A stretch of 64,000 nt of DNA from Oxytricha trifallax (Eukaryota; Ciliophora; Spirotrichea; Sporadotrichida; Oxytrichidae), in contig ARYC01001466.1 of assembly GCA_000711775.1 (NCBI GenBank), positions 1-64,000 of the forward strand, in the 5' to 3' direction. Below, in pieces: positions 10,382-22,500 of the stretch. Positions within the stretch are counted from its first letter, which is position 1. Each line of letters opens with the position of its first letter. Below the pieces are notes generated by a model. That model worked only from the letters and a program-made list of their open reading frames with translations. It was not told where the DNA came from and made no database searches. Position numbers and translations under genes: made by a program.

Positions 10382-11065
10382 ATGGGTAAGTACAAGATTT
10401 GCTAAAATAATGCTTTTGATATATGACGATACTAAACTATATTACTTTTATAGATAATTCAGATTAAAACTCAACTTCCTCTTCATCTTAGATTTCTGAT
10501 ACCTAAAGAGACGACTTCTTGCGACAATAAGCAATTGATAAAAAGAAGATTAAGTTATTGCCAAGTGACTATTAAATATGTATATAAAAAAAGTCAGATT
10601 AATTTTACAATGATTTTCATGTGATTAATATTAAAGAAGGCATTGAAAGAGGAAATTAGTTAGAGATAGAAATACGAGTAGGATCTAGAAAAAGCCTCAA
10701 CTAAATTGAATTAAATGCAGAAATCAGTTGATGAGAAGGAAGAAAAATACCTTAAACTCTATCAAGAAAATGTTAATATTCATGAGAAACTGGCTTTAAG
10801 CATATTTTTAATTATCAACTATGAATGAAGTGTAAATTAAGGACTATGGATTATTTTTTAATTTAAAATTGGCTGATTTTCAAAGCAATATAAATAGTGG
10901 AGGAGCACTCAATATTTCTGAGGAAAATAAAGTAGGTACAATCGTCTAAAAATTAAATCAAATCACACACACACTACTTGCTTTAGAAAAATCAATATTT
11001 TTTTCTTTATATTTATAGAGAAGGAGAACTATTTTTAAACTATCCATAATGAAAATTCATAATGA
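10382..11065 (+). CDS. Small coiled-coil protein (~133 aa), unrecognised
   Basis: No family recognised. ATG 10382 plus one base forms exon 1, then a GTAAGT...TAG intron (10386-10453). The protein starts MDNSDQNSTSSSSQ, then has a Lys/Glu/Gln-rich helix (KKALKEEISQRQKYEQDLEK) typical of a coiled coil. Two IESs (10575-10626, pointer AATAT; 10791-10869, pointer TGGCT) and a second intron (10936-11018) must be removed; the remainder is exactly 134 codons with TGA 11063-11065. Using AG at 11019-11020 instead gives an alternative end at TGA 11050-11052. It converges on the minus-strand gene that stops at 11146. Confidence 0.7.
10575..10626 (+). other. IES, pointer AATAT, in the small coiled-coil gene
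   Basis: AATAT occurs at 10575-10579 and 10627-10631. The 52-bp removal joins LLPSDYQI to LKKALKEE in frame; no GT-AG intron with matching phase explains the gap. Confidence 0.75.
10791..10869 (+). other. IES, pointer TGGCT, in the small coiled-coil gene
   Basis: TGGCT occurs at 10791-10795 and 10870-10874. The 79-bp removal joins VNIHEKLA to DFQSNINSGG in frame. Confidence 0.78.
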
Positions 11066-11145
11066 TTGATATAAATCCTTATCGAGGTTTAGAATTTAAT
11101 TGGATTCTATTATATGGAAATATTGAATCTATAAAAATCAATAAA

Positions 11146-13213
11146 TCAAACTATTTTGGAGAAATATTTCAAATTCTAGATCATTTTAATCCTCATAGAA
11201 TTCCTCTTATCGATATCGCTATATTCAGTAAACTCGTTTTATGGCTTTGTAAATTGTAATTTTCTATTCTTAGCTTCTTAGTTAATACTCTGTCCTATCT
11301 ATGAACTATAATTCTTATTTTCAACAGAGTAATCCTAAAATCTCTAGTTCAAGGTTTGCATTGGCACAAATTTTTCATTGGAATTTGATTCTAAATCCTT
11401 GACTGTGCCAGATTTAATCTTAATTGATGGCGATGAGAAAAGATTAGATTTAAAATGTTTTTCTCTCTCATATTTATCAAAAGCTTCTTGTTAAAGTTAA
11501 TAATCTCTTGAATGTAAAGTCTGATAGACTTTATCTAAAACATCTTCTTGATTAATTGATTTTAATGATATTTATTCTTAACTTTAGATTTAAAGCAATT
11601 ATAGAGTTTTAATTTATGATTGAGACATAGTGCTTTCATTCTCTATATTATGATATCTTGCAAGATTTTCTGATTAATTTTCAGTTTATAAGTTATTTTT
11701 CAGCTACCCCTATTTTTCATCGTTTTGAATATCAATCTAAACCTATTGATCCTAGGTAAAACTATGTATCCCCCCACCTTTTTCGCTTTGTAACAAACTT
11801 CTTCTTAAATCATCTAAAGCCCCTTGTTATTTCTCCTTTTCCTTTAATTTTGCATGAATTTTTGAAAGTTTAATATCCAAATCTAAATTCTTAAACTTAA
11901 TGTTATCGTAGTCTTTTGAGAGAGACTAAATTTCATTTTGTATAGACTTCTTATGCTTTTTTTCTTGTGAGGTAAATTCAGTTAAGTTTTTGAGTTAAGA
12001 ACTGATGTCTTTCTCATAAAGCTTGACTTCTTGCTTAATTAAATCAAATGAGTTTAATAGATCTTATTTCAAAGATTCCAGCTATGCTTTCAAAAGTGAT
12101 TCTTCTAAATTATCATTTTAACGACCATTTGAAATAGTCATCTATTATGATTATACTTTAGAATTTTAAGTATATAACTATTGAATTTAACTATTGTTTT
12201 GATCAAGTATTTAAGGTTAAGTAAACTCTAAATTTTAGTATTACAATACATTCTTATTTTATTCTTAAGGTTTGTTGCTTTATTAAAAATCATAAGTTCT
12301 TTCAGCAATTGGATAATTCTTTTGCTACTTTTCGTTATTGATTTATTAGTAATCTGATTAAGATGAATTTACAAATACTCTCTTAGGACTTGATATTTGA
12401 TTATATTAATGAGGCTAGTTATTATTTTATATATAGGGATTTTAAAATATTGGATAGGGAACTGTTATGTAAATTGGTTGCAATATCAATTGTTATTAAG
12501 TTTTATTTTGCTAATAATTTTACTGGTATTAGGGATAATCATTGAAATTTCTATTTTCAATAGTAAAGTTTTATTGAGAATCATTTGAAGTTTACAGTGG
12601 ATCAAGTTTAAACCTTGACCCTTCTTAAGAATTATAACGTCTCTATTTATGTATATAAAGTCTATCGTTTGACTCATCAATAAGTTAGCCAAATGATTTC
12701 ATTTAATTTTAGCCAATACTTTTATTATCCCTTAAATTATGAGGACTCATAGTATGACCCAGTGATGAGTAATTATGATCATTCAAGTAGTTATTTTAAT
12801 TGTTATTTGGGGTAGTGGCTCTAGTTTAATAATGAGATTCATTTATTTTAGAAGTTGGAGTTTTTGAGAAGGAAATTGGCATGCTTTTCTAGTTTGATTT
12901 TGATAGTAGGTCTTGCTATAGTTAAGATGTGTTCATATATTCTGTAGTTGAAGTAAAGGGAGCAGTGCTTTCATATTGATTCATATTTACTTTAGCTCTT
13001 CCTCGAGGTCGCATTAATTGACCCTCTGGCCTACCCAAAATAGGATTTATAATAAGTTTAGAGGGCATAATATGTTCTTGCTCATAATTATCCAGTAATT
13101 GCTACTTCTATGAAAATAATTATCAAATCAAATTGAGAAGTATTACTCTATATTTCTAAAGTAAAGGACTATGCTTCTTTTAAGTTGGTTAATGATTACC
13201 ACTCTCTACTCAT
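11146..13213 (-). CDS. N/Q-rich coiled-coil protein (~675 aa), unrecognised
   Basis: Minus-strand ATG at 13213 (MSREWQSLTN), stop TGA at 11148-11146. The N-terminal half is low-complexity and Asn/Gln/Ser-rich, with a basic patch (LMRPRGRAKVNMNQY). The C-terminal half is Lys/Glu/Leu-rich coiled coil (KAQLESLKQDLLNSFDLIKQ and KIHAKLKEKEKQQ). One IES (13107-13146, pointer ATAGA on the coding strand) must be removed; the remainder is exactly 676 codons including the stop. Stretches at 12440-12690 look non-coding on the plus strand but are open and N/Q-rich on the minus strand. It is divergent from the gene starting at 13399 (185-bp gap) and converges on the one ending at 11065. Function unknown; a cytoskeletal scaffold is conceivable. 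Confidence 0.75.
13107..13146 (-). other. IES, pointer ATAGA (coding strand), in the N/Q-rich gene
   Basis: The plus-strand repeat TCTAT lies at 13107-13111 and 13147-13151. Removing 40 bp joins FTLEIQ to KQQLLDNYEQEHIM in frame and bypasses an in-frame TGA. Confidence 0.75.
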
Positions 13214-13398
13214 CTTTAACTTAAAATATATAATTAAACTTGCAAAATAATCTTACTTATAGAGTGGTGGAAGCAAGGTCGAAGAAATTCGATCATTTTA
13301 TTATTGATAATTAAAACTATTTGTAATCATTTTTATAATTCTATAATTCTAACAATTAAATAATCTCTTATTAGTCAAATCTCTCAAAGTAATTCATA
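13214..13398. promoter_or_regulatory. Shared divergent upstream region
   Basis: A 185-bp AT-rich gap lies between divergent start codons at 13213 (minus) and 13399 (plus). It must hold both 5' regions if the two genes share a somatic chromosome. No specific promoter motif was recognised. Confidence 0.35.
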
Positions 13399-14534
13399 AT
13401 GATTGATGTCTTATTCATATCTTACTCATATATTTTAACTTTATTTCTATAGTCCTAACTTAACTCAGGTGGGTACAACGCATGGGATTAACATTATAAA
13501 GATGTGATTCAAAAACTCCAAGATACTCTCTAGTAAAAAGACTTACAAAACCTTTAATATCAAGCTCAACTTAGAAAATCCAACATGGAAATGGAATTCG
13601 TGTAATAGCAATTCAAAGAGGCAAAGTTACTACTGAAATAGAGAAGTTAAGACTTAGATGATCTAGAGGGTGTTCATAGAGAATTGATGCATTAAAAAGA
13701 CTTGTAAATCAAAGAGTTAGAGCAAAAGATATAAGACTTGGAGCGCAGAGTGACCTATATTCGTACAGACTTTGAGAAAGCTGGCTAGAGAGAAAACTTG
13801 AAGGAGGATGAAGTGCTCAAACTCAAAGAAGTCATAGATGAGAAGGAGTAAATGATAGAGGAGTATAGGCAATAAATCTGGGAATTGAAGGAAGATCAGA
13901 TGAATAAAGAATAAGTCATCGAGGCTTTGAGTAACAGTTTAAGTCAGAAGGGAGATGAAGCAGCAGATTTGGCTTAAAAACTTGCAGTTATAAAGAATTA
14001 ACTAATAGATGCAGGGACCTTTGATCAGAGATACTTAGTTACTAAGAAAACTAACTTAGGTACGGTAGATAGATACGTAAGTAATATCATAAATTTAATG
14101 AAATAATGATATAGTTCCAATTTTTAAGAGATACTGAAGAGGAGGGAGAATTTTTCTTGTAAATTACAAAGAAAGACGGTTCAAATAGAAAACGGATTCA
14201 CGTATTGCTTATAGAAAGAATTGAAAACTAAGACGGTCACACCTTCAACTTGATTGTCTAGGAGGTGTAAGATAAAGATGATAATAGGTTTAAATCTCAA
14301 AAATCTGGAGGATTTATTGGAATGTTGAAGCCTAAATCTAAACTAAACCCTTTTGCAAAGGGGAAGAAAGGGCAGCCAATAGTTCTGACATATGATAGTG
14401 AACATTTATAACCTATTTTGGAATCTTTTAAGAAAGTGAGGCTGTTAGCAATGGAAAAAGCTTAATAGCAGGCTTAGATGATGGATGAGTTGATGAAGGA
14501 AACAGAATAAACTTATGAAATTATATAAAAATGA
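13399..14534 (+). CDS. Coiled-coil protein (~350 aa) with unrecognised C-terminal domain
   Basis: Proposed as join(13399-13407, 13453-14076, 14115-14534). Intron 2 (14077-14114, GTAAGT...ATAG) is convincing; intron 1 (13408-13452) is weaker, so the start is tentative. Residues ~15-200 form a long Gln/Glu/Lys coiled coil (KLQDTLQQKDLQNLQYQ, ELEQKIQDLERRV). The C-terminal part (FQFLRDTEEEGEFFLQITKK to LTYDSEHLQPILES) is a compact alternating pattern, perhaps a small beta-rich domain, then a Gln/Met-rich helix. Stop TGA 14532-14534. No IES is needed. Family not recognised; the coiled coil suggests a structural role, possibly ciliary or basal-body. Confidence 0.72.
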
Positions 14535-14640
14535 AATATAAAGGGTTTGTTTAAATTAAGTAGTTTGTAACATAATATGAAATATCTAATAAATTTAACT
14601 TTGCAATAGTAATATTAATATGTAAGTAAAGGTTTTTTCA

Positions 14641-15841
14641 TCATTCATCAAGCCACTTGACTCTTTTTCCCTCTTCCCAAAGACCTCTCTTTTCCTCTCC
14701 GTTGGCTGATTTGTAATATCCTTCGCCGTGCTACTTTCCATTCTTCCAGTTGCCCCTGTATTGTCTTCCATCAGCCCAGATGTATGTACCATAGCCGTCT
14801 TTGCGGTCATTAACATACTCACCTTCATACTTTCTACCATCTCTCCAAGTATAAAGTCCACGTCCATGCATGTTATTATCCTTCCACTAACCATCATAGC
14901 GTCTTCCATCAGGCCATTCATAAACACCATAGCCATTGATTTTGTTCTCAAACCATTCTCCATCGTACATAGATTAATCGTTCCATATGTATTTTCCCTT
15001 GCCGTGCTTGGTTCCTTCTTTGTAGTAACCTTCGTACTTTGAGCCATCACTCCATGTCTCAATTCCGAAGCCATCTTGTAAATCATTTCTCCAATTTCCT
15101 TCATATCTAGCTCCATTCACGTGTATAATGAATGAACTTTAAATTCTGTCATAAACTAAAGTTATAGATAAACACCATGACCATTGGCTTTATCATCTTT
15201 CCATTCGCCCTCATAAATGTCTCCGTCAGCATGCCAGAATTTTCCATGACCATTTGCCTAATTATTTTTCCACTCTCCTTCGTACTTAGCTCCATCAGGC
15301 CATACCTAGGTTCCTTGACCATGTCTCATACCATCTTTCATGAACCCTATATATTTAAGAGATTAAAATGACATTTCTTAGCAAATTAATGTCAATTTGG
15401 AGTGTAAATATCTTTATGAATATACTAGATCTACGGTCCATAATCATTTAAAATTAGAAAGTTATCTTAACTTACCTTTATAAACAGCTCCATTCTCAAA
15501 AACTAACTCTTCAATGTACACTAATTCATCAGTTGGTGTTGGCCCATTATTAACGTTACTCTATAAAAACATAACCTTAAATAAAAAGTTTGATAAGCTA
15601 ATTCTCATAAATCTGAAAAAATGTGGGAACTTCAATCTTACTTGACTTTATAGCTTGTTGCCCTTCTATTGTTAACTTTCTTGATAATTAGTATTGGATT
15701 TCTGCTGTTGTTTCTATAAATCCAAAAATTATAAATAAATCGAAAAAGCAAATCTAAAAGTATTCATACCTTATTGTTGTTTTCCATTCTGACTTCCTGC
15801 TCTTAGTCGCCAGCGTCATTGCAGCTACAAGTTTAACCCAT
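14641..15841 (-). CDS. MORN-repeat protein (~305 aa), possible N-myristoylation site
   Basis: MORN repeats form beta-hairpin scaffolds and often tether proteins to membranes or the cytoskeleton. About nine repeats are visible, for example [51 protein letters not shown] and [17 protein letters not shown]. The N-terminus MGQTCSC has Gly2 with Cys5 and Cys7, a pattern seen in dually acylated proteins, followed by a Gln/Asn-rich linker. Introns at 15714-15769, 15561-15641 and 15347-15475 start GTAxG and end TATAG. A 17-bp IES (15151-15167) is needed for frame; removing all gives exactly 306 codons including TGA 14643-14641. Membrane targeting is inferred. Confidence 0.87.
15151..15167 (-). other. 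Candidate 17-bp IES, pointer GTTTAT (coding strand)
   Basis: The plus-strand repeat ATAAAC lies at 15151-15156 and 15168-15173. Removing 17 bp restores the frame between NGHGVY and [19 protein letters not shown] 20-bp GT-AG intron would give the same product but seems too short. Confidence 0.6.
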
Positions 15842-16037
15842 TTTATTTACTTTACAATTATTATTTAAAAGATCACTACAAATTTATTTATAAACCCAAT
15901 TAATTTGATATTAATGTGTATCTATTACGTAAATTCTTAAATTTCCTGATTTCATATACCAGAATTATTCTTACATACTATGAAAATTTTACATGTAAAT
16001 TCTATAGAATTTTAACGTGAATTTTTTAATTTTTAAT

Positions 16038-16048
16038 GTTACAGCATC
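16038..16048 (-). repeat. DHC2 inversion pointer, copy on minus-strand block
   Basis: Coding strand GATGCTGTAAC; flanking bases differ from the other copy (38444-38454) on both sides, so the shared word is exactly 11 bp. Joining gives [12 protein letters not shown] in frame. Confidence 0.93.
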
Positions 16049-19000
16049 TACTCTATCCTTCAATGATTGGGAGATGTCCTTAAAATTGTAGTGAGTCTCT
16101 TCTAAACCGAGGATTCTGTGGAACATGGCATCTGTAATGTAATCGATATCCTTATCGTAAGATGAGAAATCAGTGCTTGATCCTCTCAAGAAGAAGTTAG
16201 TAAGTGTTATATGTATAGGAATAATTTAAAGTGAGGTACGTACTATGTGCAATTAAAATTAGTATTAAAAGTTCCATTCATCGATTGAAATAGCACCGCT
16301 TCTTCTAAGGATGGATGAGGCATTTAAGAAAGCATAGAGTAACTTATCTTTTTCAAAGAGACCTCTGCAAATGTTGATAAAGAATGACTCAGTCTGATCT
16401 TTAATCAAAATATCTAGACGCTTATCAAGTTAAAATTCATTTTTACATTGTATTAGCTAGTTGGGTAATTTAATACTAAAATAAATCAAGATGGTCACTC
16501 TTCTCAGATTTATCAAGTCTGCGGTTGAAAAGCCTGGAGAAGAACTCAAGTGAGTACTGATACATAGGATCAATAAGTGCGAGATCAGCAATCACAAAGT
16601 ACAAGACTGAACCTCTTCTGGCAACCATACGATACTTCTCTCTGTTTTCATTAATAAGAATGGCAGTCTGCTCTGCTTCAACCATTCTTTCATTAATAGC
16701 TATGGAAGTCTGTTTATAACATTATAAAAAGCTTAATACCTTTATTTGAGATATACTCTAATCTAGTGTGATAATAAGTTCTTCGTCTTCAAGGATGTCA
16801 TTTCCTGCTTCACTGACTAACTTCAGAATCTTGTCTTCGAGCTCCTTAAGCTGTCTCTTAAAGTCTGAAAGTTGCACAACGAGCAAGTCTTTCTGTTGTT
16901 CTAACTCTGGCTGTTCGTATTTAACGACGTCTACTAAGAGTTGATCTTCAAGACCCTCTGGTGTCACACAAAAAAATAATATATTCACAAATAAAGCCAA
17001 GTAAAGATTCGATATAATCTTAAAAAGCAAGTTTATTATGGAAAAAAATGTAAAGAGTCACAGTGAAGTTAATTATAGTAACCTTAATGCATATTTCTGG
17101 GAGATAATGTGGGTTAGCTAGTTTAGTGGTTATAAAGAATTTGAAATCTGGAGAATATGGCACCCAGTTATCACCAAGTCTGATCACTTGCTGACCACCT
17201 TGCTTCACGATGTTCTTTACAAATATATTTAATTGCAAGTATATTCTTTTGAAGGAGTGGTTCAAGTGATGGATCTAATGTCTCATCAATATTTTCTAGG
17301 AGAACTGGTTGACCCATTCTAATACCATTTTCTACAACCTGCAGGAACTTTATATATAATACAATATCTATATTTATTCTTATTTTACTTGGCATAGGAA
17401 AGCTTAATAACTTGCATGTTATTTTCTTTCTCCATGTTCTTAATCCACTTGTTTCCTTATGACTGTGGATCAATCATTAATGGCCATCTTTTAGCTTGAG
17501 TAACAATAATACTATTCTATATCTTTAATTTTCATGGTATCTATTGCAAAATTTAATTATTAATACCGTTTTCAACTGATAGGTTATCAGCTGGCAAACC
17601 ATTAATGTTCCACTCTCTTATTTAAACTGGATCTCCTAGGACATTCTCCACAGTGAAGTCATGTGAGAAGGGGATCTTCTTGTTCTTGCAGAACTGCATC
17701 CACTCTTTCAATAAGCCCTCACGATACTTAGCAGTGAAAGTACCCACGTAGGAAATGTAACCAGCAGCCAATATGATGTTGCCAATCAAGTTCACTAGAT
17801 CAACATTTAAGTATAATCTGAAATTGAAATATAAGGTGGAGTGACTTTCAATTTAAAGAAAGGAGAGACTTTTAATTCATGATAAGAAATAAGATCAACT
17901 TCTAATACTTTAACTGAAGAGGCCCATCTCTTAGATTCATCAGCGAGACCAACGACCAATTTCTCAGCTCTTCCCAATTGAATTTCAATCTTTTCCTTTT
18001 GTCTGGTTAGATCCTCTAGCTTTCTCTGACTTGCTGAGTAGTTGGCTAATGTATAATAACCATAATTGTCAATGTAATAACAATTTTGGCTTGTAAAGCT
18101 GCAATCATGTCTCTAATCTTTTGGAGACTGGCTTATTTTACTCTAAGTTCATCTTGAGCTACTTTTAGTTCACCTTCTGCTTATCCAAGAGCTAACTGCT
18201 TTGGCTTGATAATCTTCAATACTTCTGAGTATTTCCCATAATATATGAATATATAATACCTTTTACTGCAATACCCTCTATATTTATATTTAATGAGTAG
18301 TTGTCAATAGCTTTACACCAGAGACAGATAGATTTACCAGCCTGAGACTTCTTTTCAATCAAAGCTGGCACGAATTTAGGATCAGTTGTGTATTTTTTCA
18401 ATTTCTTAAGCTTTGCTTCTTTGATGTTATCTTTGTTGAAACCCTTAAGCATGTTGATAAAGTTTTCTGGATTATTCATCAACTTTTTACCCTCATCCCA
18501 ATTTTCTTTCACATCAAGCAAGAGACAATATTAGAATATGGTAAATGTATTAGTTCTAATTAATAGACACACAGCAGATATAACAAGGACCAAATCATCA
18601 GGTGGCTTGGGATATGACTTCATTTCAATGATATCTCCCTTGTTAAGAGTATCAAGAGCAGACAGTGCTTCTCTGTAAATGGGCATGGCTTTTTGCAATT
18701 CACCCTCGCACTCAGTTTTGATTACCATGACCTCGTTGAAAAGCTTCTGAGTCTCAGCTTCTTCTTTCTCTGAGATTTTTTCTTGCTCGGCAGCTATCTT
18801 CTGTTGTTTCTCCAAATCAACCACCAATTTTAAGGAAATTAATGTACAATATGTAAATTAAATTCTCATTTGTATTATAGTGTGAATTAAAAGCATAATT
18901 TTTGGGTCTCTTCTTCTTTTCTATCGATTTCAGGTCTAAGTTTGATAAGCATGGCTTTAAGATCATCGACCATTCTATTAGTCTCTGAAAGACGGGTAAG

Positions 19001-19565
19001 ACCTCCCTGATATCTAGAGATTTTCTAGGGAACGATGTTTCTTTGAACTTTAAGCATTTCAATATAGGTCTTAATCAAATCCAAATATGAGGTTGGAGTA
19101 GTGTAATTAATAAATTACTAATTTCTAATGTGAAGGAATAGTGGGATTAGCAATATATAAAGAAAAATGTTCTTTTAAATGTATTAATTTTAGTGAATTA
19201 ATTTGTTTTTATTGATAGTCATATTAAATTATAGGTTATTATGAATATCTCAGATAAAATATCAGCTGTAATTTATGATTATTTAATTAATTTTTAACAT
19301 CAAGTAAAATTCCATAATTTTAATAAATAATTTCATTGTTATTATTCTTATTATTTTCTATATTTTAATCTGATAGAGATCTATAATAAAATATTTGAAA
19401 AAATATAATAGGAATATATAAATTTGTAATTTCTACGTCTAAGCTCAGCAAAATACTTATCTGAAGAGTTGCTGACACTATTATGAATTTCCACAGACAT
19501 CTGACAAAGTGAGTCCATATAGTCTTGGATGCCTAGTTGATTCTCATTTTCACTATACTATCTGT
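16038..19565 (-). CDS. DHC2 stalk, AAA5 and pre-AAA6 blocks
   Basis: [20 protein letters not shown] near 19490 begins the stalk. Coiled-coil and microtubule-binding pieces follow at 19060-17890 (including [15 protein letters not shown] near 18580 and [20 protein letters not shown] near 18330). AAA5: [13 protein letters not shown] near 17590, [20 protein letters not shown] near 17470, [19 protein letters not shown] near 17100 and [20 protein letters not shown] near 16940. The last block is [16 protein letters not shown] near 16360 and [11 protein letters not shown] at the pointer. Confidence 0.88.
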
Positions 19566-22500
19566 GAGCAACAGAGTACAATCATAATTCATAAACGGAA
19601 ATTAATTAATTATATTAAAAAGTTAGCATTTAGAAAAGCATCTTGTTGATCAGAAGCGGGTGGGGATAGATCACTCACATAAAATGCTAGTTACTAAAAG
19701 TATTTATTTATTTTTTAGTTTTTAGTGGTCCAATCTGGTAAGACGATAGATGTAAATGTCTTAAGATTGATACTTTGCAAGACGAATCAGAAAGAATTCG
19801 AAGACTTTAAAGATAATGTTCATGATGAAGATCATAATTATGATGGAAAATATTAAACTCTATTTAGATATTTCTATATTTTTTATTAATATAATAAATA
19901 TTCTAATTATATTTAATTTAACTTCTATAATCATAACTTTCTCGCATAAATTTTCATAAATGCTTCTGAGGGCCATGGATTGTACCAATCAATAGTACAG
20001 CAGTTGATAATTGATGGGAATTGACGACATCTGTTTCTGAATTGCTCACCCACTGGAGAGAAAGCCAAGACAATATGAAGGTTTTCTCTGCATAATTGAA
20101 CGAAGTAAGCGTAAATCTGATCTCTATTATCACCCACTTTGGCCTCTCTGGCTTTAGGAGCAAGTTCATCACAAATTTGTGCCTTTTCTTCAGCTGGGAA
20201 TAGGTTGGGTACCTCACCAGAGTTAAGCAAGTTGTTAATATCTTCCAAGAAACTCTCCTTGACGATCTGTGTATCACTAAAGAGGAAAACTTGTGGTTCC
20301 TATTCGACTCCACTCTTCATAAGTAGCTTCTTGATATCTTCATGGAACTCCTTCTCTCTGTAGTTCTTTGTGATTTCAATGGAGTAACTCTTCATGAAGT
20401 TCATATTTGCAGCAAGTCTTGCCATGGATCTTCTACCAGAACCACCAACACCGACCAGGAGGGAGTTACCTCTTTGCTGTCTCAGTACTCTTGAAATACG
20501 AGCTAAATGTTGAATACAATCGGAGAAGAACACAAGGTTCATTCTTGGGTTATCGGAATTGTAAAGTTCAAGACATTCGTCTAGCCTTGGGATAAGTGCA
20601 TTTAATATGAATAAAAAATAACTTATTTGTTTCACTAAGCTTCAGATAGTTTCTATCTCCTTGTTCAAAATCACCAAAGAGTAAGTCTTGATAATCCTTA
20701 AGTTACCATTCCATATCAAGGTAGTTCTCTAAAAGCTCATGAGTCAATACGTTGAACTTTATTATATATAAAGCATTTATAATTAATATAACTTAGATCT
20801 GTCTTTCTCATCAACTAGACGATCTCTAAACACTCTATAGGTTTCATGCAGTAAAACAATAACTACAAAATATTTATTGTTTGCACCCACAAGTAAACTA
20901 GATATTCTTTGTTTTCCAAGTTCTCTAAATTGATCATAAGCATACCTTGAACGACCTTGGAGAGATCTCTCAAATTGAAAGTGTAATGGCACTTAGTAGG
21001 AGTAGGCAAGAAGTCTTTAATTGTTTTCAAATATATATCAACTGAGGCTGAAGATTAATATAAAAATGGTAATTTGAATTGTAAAAATTAGTCAATTAAA
21101 CCATTTTATTTTTTCCTTATTTAGGCTTTAATGATGGGTTCAGCGAATATATTGAGTCCACTTTGCTCATTTTAATCCAAGAATCCCTTAAGAATAGCAG
21201 TAAAGATGGTTCTCATAGATCCACTTGAAAGATCAGGCACCCAGACCATGTTGAAATGTCTGAATAGTCTTGGAGTGACAGCGTTTCTACCACCACCTGG
21301 AGGAGCACAAGCGCACACGAATCTGGTGTCCTTGATTTACTTGAAGATTAGCTTCTTGGTGTCATAGAAACCAGTGGAGTCAATTGTTTGTCTCAGGAGC
21401 TCGCAAGGTGGTTGAGATCCATAGGTATCATTACTAAACAATATTAATGATTTACATCTCTCGTCTGTTTTGAACTATATTTATATTAAAAGATAATAAA
21501 GAAATAAATCAAGCTGTGGCATGTTAACATCATCTATGAAGAAAATCATTTTTTTACCACCTGGTGGTCCAAGCAGAGTCTTTCTTTTAGCTTCTAGATT
21601 ACCCTCGAAGGCATCTTGCAAGTTCTTAGTTGTAGTCTTACCTGAAAAGTTTACGAATGCATAAACAATATCATCAGGGGTAGTAAAAAAAATTTAGCAC
21701 TTTTAACCATTATTATTAATAGTTTTAAAACTTAAAGATTTCATGAATATATTGAAAATATTAAATATAAATATAGTGAACAAGAAATCTTTGGTAATAA
21801 CTGATTTACCAACTCCAGTCTCACCACTGATTAATACATTATATCCATTAAACATCAAAGTTATTTTTATTATGTATAGTATCACATTTATATAATATTT
21901 AAATTACACTAGAATAATAAATAAAGTCTTGAGAACAAACTTATACTTGACAGTATCACTAGTGGGAACAAGAATCTCAAAGAAACTCTTGTTTGGATCG
22001 AATTAGAAATCTGGGATTTGCTCCATCCACGGCTCGAATTTGTGAGTGGATTGATCAATACCGTATTCATAGATATCTCCGTCTGGGAATTCAGGCATGA
22101 TCTTAACGATCTCATTCTTGAAAGCTTAACTGAATATCTTTCTTGAGTTATCATGTAAGTTTGCACCAATTGACCAGATGAGTGAGAATACCAAGTAGGT
22201 TAGTACAACTTTTTCTGGGTAGATTGTGATCTTTTTGATATCTAGAACTTCTGGGTTAAGGAAAGATTAGATTAAGTTTAGACAGGACTAAACTAGATTT
22301 ACGTTGGCTGACTCTACTATCTCTTTGCACTCTTCTCTAATAACAATAAAATAAATATGATGTAAGTTTAAACTGGGAGTAGTTTGCCAAATACAGTCTT
22401 AACATGCTTGATTATGGTTTCTAGGTGATTTATTTCAAAATTTGTATCTTTTTAATATTTAGTGTTTAATTATTGATTAGCTGGAATGACATCGACCATG

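Noticed and set aside
10575-10631. A GT-AG intron instead of an IES in the small coiled-coil gene
   Set aside because: Available donors are phase 1 and no AG acceptor restores the downstream frame, while the AATAT repeat does.
12440-12690. An apparent non-coding IES inside the N/Q-rich gene
   Set aside because: The minus strand is open throughout and keeps the same Asn/Gln-rich frame into both flanks, with no TGA; no excision is needed.
14728-15042. A hydrophobic plus-strand frame over the MORN gene, suggesting a membrane protein
   Set aside because: It is the reverse complement of MORN repeats; the minus-strand frame has clear repeat periodicity and an exact codon count.
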